Part shown: positions 1 to 13,200 of the stretch, in pieces
Layout: every line of letters starts with the position of its first letter
Numbering within the stretch: the stretch's first letter is position 1
Virus record (IMG/VR): IMGVR_UViG_3300042937_000753
Location: 23,483-87,482 of that record
Origin: a virus
Direction: 5' to 3' (one strand)
DNA: 64,000 bases
Program-made: the position numbers and the translations under genes
Notes under the pieces: model-generated
The model's input: the letters and a program-made list of their open reading frames with translations, nothing else
What the model was told of the DNA's origin: nothing
The model's database searches: none

Positions 1-2
1 GA

Positions 3-3000
3 GCTATTAAGGATAGACTTGAAACATATAATAAGATTTATCCTAATCCTATTGATCTTTCTAAAATGAACAAAGATGATGCTGATTATGAAGAAGCTTA
101 CATAATGCATCACTCTTGGAACTGGGGAATAAAATCTGCAGTATTTTATAATGAAGTTTTTGATGATGCTAGAGATAGAATGGTTAAAATAATGAATAAA
201 CATTATCAAGAAAGACCATTGCAATCAATGACAAAAAGACAATCAGATGTTATACTTCGTCCAGAGCAAATGAGAAATGAAATGGGTCTTTTAAAAAATG
301 AGGCTGATAGTCTTCTTGCTGTAGGGGATGCTGAATCTAAAAAAGTTGCAAAAGAAAAATTAAAACAGATTGAAGCATATGCAAAATATGTTGAAGCTTA
401 TGATGAATTTAGTGAATACTATCATAGAGATAGATATTTTAATAGAGCTAAATCAATTGTACAGTCAGAAAAAGCTGAAGGAGAACAAGTTACAGATGAA
501 GAAGTTGATCAATATTTAGAAGATAGATTTGGGCCAAAAAATGCAGAGACAGAGCAAGAGATTCTTTTAAACTTAGAAAAGCAATATAATAATTTATTAA
601 AATCAATTTCAGGAAAACCTGATGATTATCTATTTACAAATAAAGTAGATGAAGGATTTGAACTTGTACTTGATTTCTATAAGTTAAATGATGAGTCTAG
701 AGAAATGGTTGATGTAATAAATCTAATGAATGATCCAAAAGGATTCTTAGATGTGTATTACAAAAATGAAAAATGGATGACTGATCTTTGGTTAAAGAGA
801 GGTGACTATTATAGAGACATTGTAACTCAAGAATTATCTCAAATTGAAGATAATGGTTTGCTTAACTATTTAGCTAACCAGGGTATCTATATGAATGCTA
901 ATGACTTCATTCTCTACAGAGATCAAGACATTCCGCCAAAAGAATTCTATGATGAAAAAAAACAGTTAGTAATTCCTGAAGGAAGTTTAGCATATGATAG
1001 ATACTATGCAATACTTAATAGATACAAAGGTCTTAAAACAATTGAAGGTATGGCTAGAAAACAAGCTATGCAAGCAGAACTAGAAGTTAGAATTGCACAA
1101 CTTGCTGAAAGAAGAGATAAAGAGATTGAAAGATTAGGTACTCAGTTTGAAGAAAACTTAGTAGAAACAACAGGAGAAACAAGAGAAGCTTGGGAGAAAA
1201 AAGAACCTGCTACAACTCAAGGTAGAACACAAGAACAAATTGATGAAGACATAAAAGGTTTAAAAGCTAATTTACAACTTATTGAAGATGCTGAATCAAT
1301 AGATGAAATATATCAATTATATGAAGCCTTTGCTGAGCAAGAATTAATTCCTGAAAACTACTTTGCACTTATTGATGAGGCAATGGTAGCTAATGAAAAA
1401 GAAGCTAAAAAATTCTTTAAATCAACAAAAGATTCTGGAGCTGATGTAGAAACAAGACAGAAAGCAACTCAGCATAAAATTACATTGCCTCAAGTTTTAA
1501 AAGATAAGATTGCTGCAGTTACTTCTGAAGAAGCTGTTACTGAAGTAGATGATACACGTCCTATTGAAAATACAGAAGCATGGAAAGATTATCAGAAACA
1601 AGTTAAAACTACAACTGAAAGATACCAAACTTTAATTGATAAACTTAAAGCAGAAAGAATTGATTCTGAAGAAGAGGTTCCTAGACCACCATCTGCTCCA
1701 GCAAAAAGAGATAGTAAAAAAGATGTAGATTTAAATGCTCCTTGGAATGAACTTCCTGAAGATTTAAAAAATGAATTACAGGAAGCCTTTAATATTTTCT
1801 TGACATCTCCTGCACCAGAAGGATTAGGTAAACCAGCTGATTTACAAAGGATTAATCCTATGCAATATGAAATGTTGCGTAACAATTGGTTAGAACAACA
1901 AAAAGGTCTTATTGATGATTATAATAATAGAGCTGTAGATGAAAAATCAGCTCAACCCGTAATTAAATATTTGACTCTTAAGAAACCTATTGATAAATAT
2001 GGTCTTACTCAACTTAGAGCCATGACTGATGAACTTCAATCCATGTTGGATAGAAATTCTAATTATGATGGTACAGCCTTAACTAATTTGGAAAAGGCTG
2101 ATATGAAGAATGATGTAAAAGAACTTCAAAAATATATTGTTTACCGAAGAGCAAACTATATGCCTAAAGATAATACTGAAAGAGTATTTAGAATCTTTGA
2201 GGAAATGGTAGTTAACAAGCAGAATGGAGTCTCAAGAATTCTTGATGCTGCAGGAAACACAACGGGTTATGAATTTCCAGGACAAGATGGTAAACCATTA
2301 CGGGTTACTAAAGTTACTGAGGAGATTGAAATTAAAATGACTGGTAAAGAACCATACTTATATGATGGAGTTAAAGAAACATACATAGGTAAAGATGGTA
2401 AACCTAGAGGTGGTCAGTTATTAAATCTATTTAGAGAACTTAAAAATGATGACTCTATAAAGACAGATGCTGATAGACTGAATTTATTTATGTCCAGTCT
2501 TGAGACTACATTAAAAGATAATAAATTACCTCAGTTAAAAAGTCAAAAGAAAGTTGATGCAATAAGAAAAGCTCTTACAAATAATTTTACAGAACAGACT
2601 CTTATTGCTGTAGTTAAAGATGTTGCTCACAGTGAATCAACTACTGCTGGAAACACTTTAGATACAATGACAAGAGATTCATTTAAAACTAATTCTGATG
2701 GAGGGTTTGTTAAACCTGAAAAACCAGCAAGAATGGCTCAGGATGCATATGATAATTTATTTGGAGATTTTGGAGTAATCACTCAATTACAAGATTCTGT
2801 AATAGATGGTAAGTATGAGATTCTTTCATCTGATGTAATTATTTATGATCCTACTTTACTTGAGTCAGGTCTTGTAGGAGCAATGGACTTAATTGCTTTT
2901 GATAAAACTACAGGTGATATTAAGATTATTGATATCAAAACAGGTAAGCCAGAAAACTGGAAAAACTTTGATACTGAAAGTGAGTACAGTAAAAAACTAA

Positions 3001-4262
3001 ACTATAGATTACAGCAGTCAATTTATAGAGCCTTGTTATTCAACATGACAGGAATATTAGCTAAGAGTATATCAATACTTCCTATTGCTATTACTACTGA
3101 TATGGAAGGTAACATTCTTTCTGCAGAATCTGCAGCTAAAGTTGTAAATGGAAATGCTATTAGAGAACTTAAAACTAAAAAGCTTACATTAGAAAATGCA
3201 TCTAAACCTGATGTAGATAAAATTAATACTTTAGAAAAACAGATTAAAGAGCTAGAAAAAGCAACAACAGTTCCTCTTCTACCAGTAGAAGATAGTGTAT
3301 TAGCTGAGAATGGTATTGTAATGAAAGCACCAAACCTACCTGAAAACTTAAAACCTGAAGGGGTAGGTGAAAAAGCTTCTGAACCTAACTTAACTGAAGA
3401 ACAGAAAAAAACAGAAATTAAAAGATTAAAATCTGAAATTGCTAAAATAGATAAGAAGTTAGCTGGTCTTAAAGATGGTGGGATCATAAATGTTGGAGAC
3501 ATGGTAACAACATCTCCTGCTTATGACAAACTAATTAATAAAAGAAAACAGTTTGAAGATAAGTTATCTGAGTTTGAGACTAAAGAAAATAAAGAAAAAG
3601 ATGAAGATGAAATAAGTGATGAAATCAAAGCCATGAAAAAAGGTGTTAAGGAACTTTTCCCTCAACCTGAAACAATCACTTCTGAAATATTTAAAAGTCT
3701 TCTTGCTAAAATAAGAAATTCTCAAACATTGGCAGACCTTGAAAATGCTTACAATGATGCTATTGTAGAAATTATTGGTGAGTCAGATATTACATTTAAT
3801 GATATGGTTGAGAATGTTTATGAGATTAGAAAATTAGCTTTAAATGTAGATACTTCTCAAGAGGAAAACATTAATAAAGGTGATTATCTTATTAGTAAAA
3901 ATCCTATCTTTACAGGATCCGTAGATGAGATTGTAGTTGTTAAAAAAGTAGCTGATGGTAAGGTTACTATAAAAGAACTTGAGGGTACAAGACAAAAAAC
4001 TTTTACAATAGCTCAGATTGCTGCAGGCTTTAGCAAAACTACAGAAGATGCATTAAAAATTGAACAAGAAGAAACTATGGGCTCTACTCCAGATGAAAAA
4101 TTAAATTCTACTATATCTAAAAATAGTCTTGAAGAGTTTTCTAAAAATGCTGATCTTATAGATAAGGCAAAACAAAATATTGGAACATCAAGAAAAGATA
4201 GATTAGCTGCATTAAAAAATGCATCTAAAGATGATAACATTAATAATTGTAAACCTAAATAA
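3..4262 (+). CDS. Giant virion cargo protein with PD-(D/E)XK nuclease-like domain (5'-truncated)
   Basis: The frame is open to the left edge (first full codon at base 3), so the true start lies outside the window; at least 1,419 residues remain. Most of it is charged and helical, with long Glu/Lys-rich stretches likely to be coiled coil. Counting from the ATG at 66, a PD-(D/E)XK-like core is visible around 930-995: GAMD with Asp941, then IIDIKTGK with Asp956 and Lys958, then a QQSIY element near 986-990. The family cuts or processes DNA. The stop is 2 nt before the next giant gene, so the two are translationally linked. In crAss-like phages the equivalent block encodes proteins stored in the virion and ejected with DNA; a role in DNA ejection or host DNA attack is inference. 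The nuclease call rests on motif spacing only. Confidence 0.8.
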   Translation, partial: AIKDRLETYNKIYPNPIDLSKMNKDDADYEEAYIMHHSWNWGIKSAVFYNEVFDDARDRMVKIMNKHYQERPLQSMTKRQSDVILRPEQMRNEMGLLKNEADSLLAVGDAESKKVAKEKLKQIEAYAKYVEAYDEFSEYYHRDRYFNRAKSIVQSEKAEGEQVTDEEVDQYLEDRFGPKNAETEQEILLNLEKQYNNLLKSISGKPDDYLFTNKVDEGFELVLDFYKLNDESREMVDVINLMNDPKGFLDVYYKNEKWMTDLWLKRGDYYRDIVTQELSQIEDNGLLNYLANQGIYMNANDFILYRDQDIPPKEFYDEKKQLVIPEGSLAYDRYYAILNRYKGLKTIEGMARKQAMQAELEVRIAQLAERRDKEIERLGTQFEENLVETTGETREAWEKKEPATTQGRTQEQIDEDIKGLKANLQLIEDAESIDEIYQLYEAFAEQELIPENYFALIDEAMVANEKEAKKFFKSTKDSGADVETRQKATQHKITLPQVLKDKIAAVTSEEAVTEVDDTRPIENTEAWKDYQKQVKTTTERYQTLIDKLKAERIDSEEEVPRPPSAPAKRDSKKDVDLNAPWNELPEDLKNELQEAFNIFLTSPAPEGLGKPADLQRINPMQYEMLRNNWLEQQKGLIDDYNNRAVDEKSAQPVIKYLTLKKPIDKYGLTQLRAMTDELQSMLDRNSNYDGTALTNLEKADMKNDVKELQKYIVYRRANYMPKDNTERVFRIFEEMVVNKQNGVSRILDAAGNTTGYEFPGQDGKPLRVTKVTEEIEIKMTGKEPYLYDGVKETYIGKDGKPRGGQLLNLFRELKNDDSIKTDADRLNLFMSSLETTLKDNKLPQLKSQKKVDAIRKALTNNFTEQTLIAVVKDVAHSESTTAGNTLDTMTRDSFKTNSDGGFVKPEKPARMAQDAYDNLFGDFGVITQLQDSVIDGKYEILSSDVIIYDPTLLESGLVGAMDLIAFDKTTGDIKIIDIKTGKPENWKNFDTESEYSKKLNYRLQQSIYRALLFNMTGILAKSISILPIAITTDMEGNILSAESAAKVVNGNAIRELKTKKLTLENASKPDVDKINTLEKQIKELEKATTVPLLPVEDSVLAENGIVMKAPNLPENLKPEGVGEKASEPNLTEEQKKTEIKRLKSEIAKIDKKLAGLKDGGIINVGDMVTTSPAYDKLINKRKQFEDKLSEFETKENKEKDEDEISDEIKAMKKGVKELFPQPETITSEIFKSLLAKIRNSQTLADLENAYNDAIVEIIGESDITFNDMVENVYEIRKLALNVDTSQEENINKGDYLISKNPIFTGSVDEIVVVKKVADGKVTIKELEGTRQKTFTIAQIAAGFSKTTEDALKIEQEETMGSTPDEKLNSTISKNSLEEFSKNADLIDKAKQNIGTSRKDRLAALKNASKDDNINNCKPK

Positions 4263-4264
4263 AA

Positions 4265-7200
4265 ATGGCTTGTCAACTTTATACAGAAAATGATATAAGT
4301 GCATTATACTCTTTAGTGTATGGTGAGATTATGGATAGAATTCAGGATCCAAAACTTGGTAAGTTTGATAACAAAGCATTAGATAAGTTTATCAAAGATA
4401 TCTATAAAGAGTTTAAAGATGAGCCTAACGGTCTTCTTTATGTGCAGGCTATTCCTGACATGTTGGATATTGTTAAGAATGATCTTCAGATAAAGAAGTA
4501 TCTTCTAAATGATGCTAACTTGGATTTAAATAATGTTGCAAAACTATCTCTTGATTTTGAAGACTTAGATAATGTAATAAAGTTTATAACTCCAAAGACA
4601 GTTCAAAAGACTAAGAAAGAAGTTGACGGTGAAATAAAAAAAGCAAACAAAAATTCTAAGACTGTTGTACAAAATAATAATAACAATGAAATATGGTCTG
4701 CTGTAGAAGAAAAGGCTAAAGTTGATTATCCAGATAAAACAACAGGGAATATTGCCGTGGCAAAAAATCCTGAAGCAATGAGTGAATCAGAGAGAAATCT
4801 AATTGATCCACAAAAAGGGCTTTTCTATAAAGTTATCAAAACTGTTATATGGGCAGCAAGAAGAAGAGGTAAGAGTGATAATGCCATGCTTGGTGATATT
4901 CCAGTTATGCTTAAAGCTCAATCTATAAAAACTTTAGACCCTGCAGATTTGACTGATGATGATATTACTTTCCTTACTAAAAATAAAGGTTATGATATTA
5001 ATGTTGCTATTGTTTCAGATAGTAGTGGTGTCCCAATTAGATTTGATGAAGAAGGTAATGTAGTTGAAGAAGGTGGTAGAATTGTATATCAATATATTAG
5101 ACCTGTTATAAATAGAGCAGGTAAATTATATCTTGGTAACAGATCCGGTTTCTTATATAATCTTGTTCCTGCTGAAACTCTTCTTAAAAGACAATTAGCT
5201 AATGAAGCTAAGGATGGCAAACTATATGGTCAAGTTGAAAGAGAAGCTGAGTTAGCTAAAATTAAGAGAAAGCAAATTCAGAAAATGAATGATTTAGCTA
5301 AACTTAATGAAACTCTATCTCTTCAGGATGAACCAGTAATGCTTCCAATAACTGGTGGTAGTTACGGTATTGTTGAACATAAGTCAGAGTTATTATCTAA
5401 TACAGATTTTGTCAATGATTTAGAAATGATTTATACTCATGACTCAGGTGATCTTGAAGGAATGAGTTACTTTATGACTAATAGAGTAAGTGCTGGTGTA
5501 GCTGTAGATAATAGGATTTATTTACAGAGAATGGATATGCCTAAAGAACTTGCTGCAAATATAGCTAAAGTGTTAACAACTAAAGCATTACTTAATGGAG
5601 AAGCTTTAAGTCCACAAGCAAGACTTGCACATTATGATACTTTTCTTTCTAATAGAACAAAAGGTAATAATATTAAGGTTGAGATTAAACAAGAACTTGG
5701 ACAGAATGTACTTAAAGTTACCTTGATGGATCCACTTACTGGTGATGCCAGCGTTGTTGATTTAGAATCAGAAGATGCAGAAAAAATGATTGCTGATCAT
5801 TTAATGGAATCCAAAAAAATTAAAGATAAAGAAGGTAAAGTTGTAGCCGTGTATCCAGCAAATTTAAGTTATATGAAATCTTTTGCTGTTGATGGAGCTA
5901 TACAAAAAGGTGTAAAATATACTGACTATACTTTTGATATAAGCAAAACAGGAACTCAAGTAATTAAAGAAGTTCAAAAAGATTACTTTGATTTTATTAA
6001 ACCATTAGCTAAAGTAGATTATACTACTGATGGTGCAGCATACTTTGTAGCAATCAATGCTTATTTAGAATTTGCGGTTCCATTTAATTTTGAAACTGCA
6101 GAAGAAAACTTAATTGATATTGGTGTTCCTTCTGATGAACTTTTGACATCTAATGATGTAGATAATGGTAATAAGAAAGCAAAACCTGTTAAAGTTGAAA
6201 TAGAAGAAAAAGATGAAGAGACAGGTAAAGGTTTTACTATTGAAACTAAGGTAAGTACAATAGCAAACGACAGAGTTTTAGTTGCAAATTTAAATGAGGC
6301 TGATGCTGTTTTTGGATTAGGTACAACCTTTGATACAAAAGATGAAAAGATTTCTAGAGATAGATCTGGTAAAGAAAACAAATGGTATGGAGTAAAGCTT
6401 GGTACTAAAGCTAATGCACCTAAAAATTTAAAACCTCCAACAGATGCTATTAATCAAATGGTTAATAATCTATCTCAATTAAAAGGCGGAGTTGTAAATA
6501 TTATAGGTAATGATATTGCCCAACTAACTAAAGAGGGCTATAGTCAAAAAGATATAGATACTTATGTCTATAATATTTTAAGTGAGGTTGTTAAACAATT
6601 TCCTATTACCAAAATCATTAGTAATGGTCAGACTGGAGTAGCTGAAGCATCAATTAAAGCAGCTAAAAGACTTGGTATTCCAGTTAAAATTAGAGCTTTT
6701 CAAGGTTATCAATTAAGAAAAGCAGCTCCATATGCAGCAAGTGGTATTAAAACTACTAAAAATACTAGAGCAGACTTCTTAAGTAGATTCTTTAGTAAGT
6801 CATCTAAAACATATAAGAAAGCTGCCGCTAAGGTAGAAGAAACTAAAGAAGATAAAACTACTACTGTACCTAAAACAATTGAGGTTAAAGCAAGAGCTGT
6901 AGAAGTAACTAAGACTCCAGAACAACAAAAGGTATCTGATGCTAAGATAAATAGATTAGCTATTGATGATTTACTAGATGGTTCAGATATGATTCCAGAT
7001 GTTCCCCTTAATAGAAAGAAGCGGGTATCTGCAGTTATGGATCAACTTTATGGTAAACAAGGGTGGCAAGAAGTACAAAATTGGTGGAAGTCTTCTCCTT
7101 TAAAAAATGTTGTGGATGTTGAAAGACTAGGTTTAGTATTTAACTCTGATGCTTATGCAACATTTATGTCAGCGGGATCTATGCTTGCTGATGCTGCAGT

Positions 7201-10200
7201 TAAATTACGTGCACAAGGATTTGCTGCAAGAATTGAATTGTATGGAGATGCTTTACCAGTAACACTTTACCATGAGGCATGGCATGCATTCTCTCAGTTA
7301 GCACTTACTAAAGAAGAAAAAGCAAAACTCTATAATGAAATACGCACTTATGAAAAGTGGAAGAATATGGAGTATATTGACATTGAAGAAGAACTTGCTG
7401 AAGAGTTTATTGATTATGCTGCTAATGGCAAAAAACAAAAAGGTTTTATTCAGACTATATTTGAGAAACTTAAAAAGTTGATTGATTTCTTTTTTGGTAA
7501 TACAACTAAGAGAGATGTAACAAGACTTCAGGATATTCCTAATGTAAAAAAATATTATAATCAACTTTACACAGGTAAATTTAAAATAAGTACTGAGAAT
7601 GCTGAGCATAATTTAATGCCTGGATTTGAAAGACTTAACAGTGCAAAGAAAACTATCCAGCCTCTAGTAAATACCGCTAAAGATTTTGCAGAGATAACAG
7701 ATGTTCAATCTAATAAGATTGTAGATTTAGTAGACAGCTTAATGGCTAGAACATTCTATCAGTATAACAATAAGTTTAATACTACAGCAGGAGCAGTTAA
7801 ATTATTGGGTGATGTTAATAATAGAGAGAAGCTTTATTATAATTTAGAAAAACAATTAAAAGCTTTATTGGCTGCACAGCTAGAAAGAACTAGAGCTATT
7901 ACAGTTAAAAATATTGAAAGTGATAATCCAGATTATGTAACTGAACAAAAAGAAAGTGCCAAGTTAGATTTATTAATGAAAGCAGTAGAAAATTATGGTT
8001 CGGTTGCTGAAGCTTTAACTAAAAAAACTGATCGTGGTGTTGTAGCATTCCATATGCAAAGATCCAGATTTAATATCTTGAAAGATCTTTATATTGATGA
8101 TACAGAAGATGCTAGTATAGCATTATTCACATCAACTGAAGGTAATTCTATTTCTGCTAAACAGCTAGCAACTGATGATACAATGATGATGTTATCCGGT
8201 ATCTACAAACTAGAAAGGGATGAGAACGGAGACTATATAAAAGAAGAAGATGAGTATGGTGTGAAGGCTTACTCTATAGAGACAGATGACTTCGGGTTGC
8301 CCGTATTGGAACCAGTAGATGTTATGTGGAATAGAGTTGCTAGAACTCTTCAAGGTTCTATGGATTATCAAGATATGCATGATAGAATGACCGAGGCTAT
8401 TGAGAATTATCCAGAGTTTATCCAAGTTTTAGAAATGCTACCAAATCCATATACATTTGGACCTGGAGCATACAACAATAAAACTGAGTTTCAGTCAGAG
8501 ACAAATTTCTGGCAAGATCTTAAAAAACCAGTAATACCATATATCCAGTTGAACATTAATAAAACGGTTTTAGAGAAAGCTAAGAAAATTGATGGTAAGT
8601 GGATAGCTGAAAAATCAAAGTATGAATCTAGATTATCTGCAGCAAACTTTGACATTTATAGAATTGTTGCTGATTGGACAACTAACTTTAACATTGCAGA
8701 TCCTGCAACTAATAGATTTATCATTAAAGATGGTGTAAACAATTATTTGAATACAACAGAAATAATGAAAGAGTTTAGTCAGAATAAACAATTGATTCCT
8801 ACAAAAGCTGCTGAGTTTCTTGCTGCATTAGGTATTCAATTAGACATGACTAGTGCTGATATAAAGTCAATAGTAAATAGTACAAAGAAACCTTTTGCTA
8901 GTTCTTACAATATTGATTACATTTTTAATAATGTAAGACTTGTTCACTTGGCTGGTAAATCAGATGACATTGGTTTACAAGCTGCCGCAGCTCAATTTAA
9001 AAGAGATCCTTTACATTACTTAATGAATGGTCTTCCTGAAGCTATAGAGAAAGCTGCTGGTGGAAAAGCAAGTGATGTTAAAACTAAAGTAAGAGCTCTT
9101 GCTGAATTACAAAACAGATTCTCAGATGGTTATTCAAATTATGCTGTATTAACACCAGAGAAAAATAAAGTTTGGGAGCAATTTTTAGATAATACTGTTA
9201 CTAGAATTATTACTTCACTTAATAGAGCTGAAAACTGGCAACAGTTAACTACTGAAGATGCTGATCCTAATGGTAGATTCCAACACATGAGATGGTTAAG
9301 TGAAGCAAACAATCCTGCTTCAGAGTTCTCTGTAATATTAAAATCTATGTTTGATCTTGATCCAATGTCAGATACCTATGGTGAAAAGATTCCAGGTGCT
9401 AGTATTGTTCTTGAAAATATTGGAGGTACTCAAATTATCAATAGAGAAACAAATGAATCTTTAGGAACTTCAACAGCTAATACAGATGTTACAAGTAAGT
9501 TTCTACAAGAATTACATACAATGTTACAGTCAGGAGTTCAGGAATTTATGAGACATGCATCTAAGCAGACTGCAATGAACCTTAGAGCTAAGAAAGTAAA
9601 TACATATAGTGGTAAAGAATCTTCCAATCTTTATGTAGATATAATGGCATTTAGTCCTGCAAATACCGCAGGTAATAATAACTTGGGTGAATCTCAAGGG
9701 TTTAATATAATGCTTGGATATATTGCTGCTGAGGCGGGAAGAATTTTTAGATTTAAATCTAATGAAGAGTATTTTAAAAACTTCTCTGCATATAATAGAG
9801 ATGTAGTAAGAAAGGATAATGATGAAACTGTAAAAGCCGGTGAGGCCTTTACTGCATTTGATGATATCTTAACTGATACAGTACAAGGTGAATTGTATGA
9901 CATTATTAATAAAGCTATAGAAGATAAATTATCTTTTGATGAATTTAATTTACGTGACATTGTCAATGATAATCCAGCACTTAGAGTTAAAATAAAAAAT
10001 AATGTAATTGAATATTTTAATAAACTATCTCAAGCAAATTATGCAAGATTAGAAAGTGCAAGATTTGTAGACCCAAGCTTGTATGAAATGGTTTCTACTG
10101 ATGAGTTTAGTAAAGATCAAGTAGATAAAATGCTTATTAAAGCCTATACTTATAACTCTTGGATTCATAATTTTGAAACAACCATTCTAGCTTATGGAGA

Positions 10201-13200
10201 TGCGGTACAGTACAACCATGATAAAGAAGAGTTTCATAAGAGAAATGCTGGTTTAGGTTCTGGAGGTAAAAGTTTTAGATCCGATATGAGAGCAAGGATG
10301 TATATAAACAGTCCTATGTTTGAAAGATTATATGCTGATAAAGAAGGTTATAAACTTAATGCATACAACGGAACTTTAACAACAGCTATTATTAAAGAAC
10401 TTACTATTGATAAGTCTGTATATAAAGATGAATACTATGATGAGCATGTAAAAGAATATACGGCTAGATATATTAAGGCTGGTAAACCTAAAGCTGAAGC
10501 TGAAAGACTTGCTAAAGACTTGGCTGATACTGTATTAGCAGATTATTCTAATATGAAAATTGCTGATGGTCAAGGATGGTTAAATTTTGAAGCATACAGA
10601 ATGCTTAAAAACCTTGAAAGTTCTTGGTCAGCACAACAAGAAGACTTATATAAAAAGGTAATTGCAGGAGAAATATTAAATGCTTCTGATATAAAAGAGT
10701 TCTTTCCTCCTTATAAATTACAGTATTTTGGACCTATTAAAACTAAAGGTCTTCCAATGACATCCTTTCATAAGTTTTCATTAGCTCCTTTAATCCCAAC
10801 AGTCCATACTGCAAATATGCAACTTGGTCAAATACATGATATGATGCTTAATCAAAATGTTGATTATGTATTGATGGAAACTGGTGAGAAAATTGGACAC
10901 CTTGGAAACGGTGATGAGATACTTGATAAAAATGGTAATGTAGATGCCTCAGTAAACTTTACTAAAAATGTAATCTATGCTGAGTTCTTAAAAAATCAAA
11001 CTGAAGTTAACTCTAAGTTTAAAGGTAAGTCTATATTCTCTACTCAGTTAAGAAAATTAATTCTTGAAGGTTTATATGAACAAGGAGAAGTTAGTAAAGA
11101 TGTAAAACATCTAGTAGATAACTATGTAAACAGAGTAGGTGAGTATACTGAACTACTTAAGAATGAATTGATTGACCAACTTGGGTTTGCAGAAAATGAG
11201 AATGGTGAGTTTGTTCCTGTAAACAAAGACAGTATTGCAAAACTTGCATTAATGATCAGAGAAAATCTTACAAGAGATGATGTATATAGTGATAAACTAA
11301 TTGACATTATTGATGTAACTGAGGAAGGAGATTTAAGATTTGACTTATCTCTACATCCGGAGGCTGTGAAGATTGAAAAACTTTTGTTGTCATTGATTAA
11401 TAAAAGAATCATAAAACAAAAAGTTAAAGGAGAACCTCTAGTACAAAAGTCTTCAGGTTTCTATGATGGATTAATTGAATTTTCAGTTGATCTTGATAAG
11501 ATGAATCCGGAAGCAAGAGATGCTGCAGTTAAAAAATACATGGGGTCTAACTTTTTACCTACATATCATAAAGGTACAGATGGTACAACAACAGCAATGA
11601 AAGTTGCTATCTCACTTCAGGGAGATTATGAAAACCTTCTTAACCTAGAATATAAAGGAGAACCTATCTCTACTTTAGATAGACTAAATGAAGCTATCAA
11701 AGATGATGAATGGTTAGATGCTGATAATGAAGCTAACAGAAAAGCAACAACAAAAGATCCTATATATGATATAGCTTTTTCTGAATTAAAAAGTACAAAA
11801 GGAGACACTAAACTTTTTATTTTAGAATCTGATCTTACTTCAGAAATTAAAGCTAATCTTATACTAGATGATAAAAATGGAAAACGAGTTAAAGGAAGTA
11901 CTTATCAAGGAATTAAAATATTAGGAGACTATTATTCACATAAAACTTTAAAGTCTTCAGATGGTGATGCATTAGATATAATTGTTGTTAAATCTAAAGA
12001 AGATGCTCAAAAACAATATGATGCTTATATAAAAGGTGGAGCAAAACAATTTACAGGAATTGGAAATGTTATTTTTTCTAATATAGATACATCAGTTAAG
12101 AGTACTAATAGACAAGCAATAACTCTTGTAGGGGTTAGGATTCCGGTTCAGGGTCTAAACTCTATGGAGTTTATGGAAGTATATCACTTCTTACCACCTC
12201 AAGCTGGAAACATAATTATTCCACCTGCTGAGATAGTTGCTAAATCAGGAGCTGACTTTGATATTGATAAGTTATCAATCTTTATGAATAATATTGATGG
12301 AGATGGTAATGTTAGAATGCCAATGTTTGACAATGCTAAAGATTTCTATGAAGCTATTAAAGATCCATCTAAATATGAGATGAGTAAAGAACAAATGTAT
12401 AGCTTACAAAAATCTGGTCTTGAGAATCAATTAATTAATGATATTAGAAGTATTCTTGAGTTACCACAAAACTATGTGTCACTTACAACTCCAAATGGAA
12501 CTTACTTAGTTAAACCTACGGCAGATATGTTATCTGAATATGTATCAGATTATAATCCTTTTCAAAGTTTAATGTCTGATAAAAATAAACTAAGTGCTCC
12601 AGATAAAAATGGAAAACAAAAATCAGTAATCAGTCCTACTAGAATATTTGAAGCAGGTTATAACTTATATAAACATGAATCAAATGTGGTTGGTAAGAAG
12701 ACATTAGGGCTTGGTGCAATTGAAAATACCTTTAATGTAATATTTAATTCATTAGGTGCTTCAATGCCTGCAGTATATAGACATTCTGATGAAGAAGTAG
12801 ATAGAGTTTCATTCTTAGGTTTGAGACATAACACAATGAAAAAAGATGGTCAAGATGTTATTTCTCTTTCTCATCAATTTGATACAGATGGTAATAATAA
12901 AGTAGCAGATATTATCAACCAGTTAATAAACGGTTGGGTGGATGTTGAGAAGGATGCATGGGTATTCTTTGTACAAGGTAATTATGAAGTTGCTCCCACA
13001 TTACTTTACTTATTAAAGGCAGGTGTACCATTTAAAGAAGCAGTATATTTTGTTTCTCAACCTCTTGTAAGAGAGTATGTTAAAGAGAGAAGGCTTGCAA
13101 ATAGTACATTTGCTGAACCTTTAAGAAAAGATCCCGGCTTCCAAGGAGTTAACTTTAAAGCAGCAAGTAATATAATTGCTAAATACTTTAAAAACTTTAT

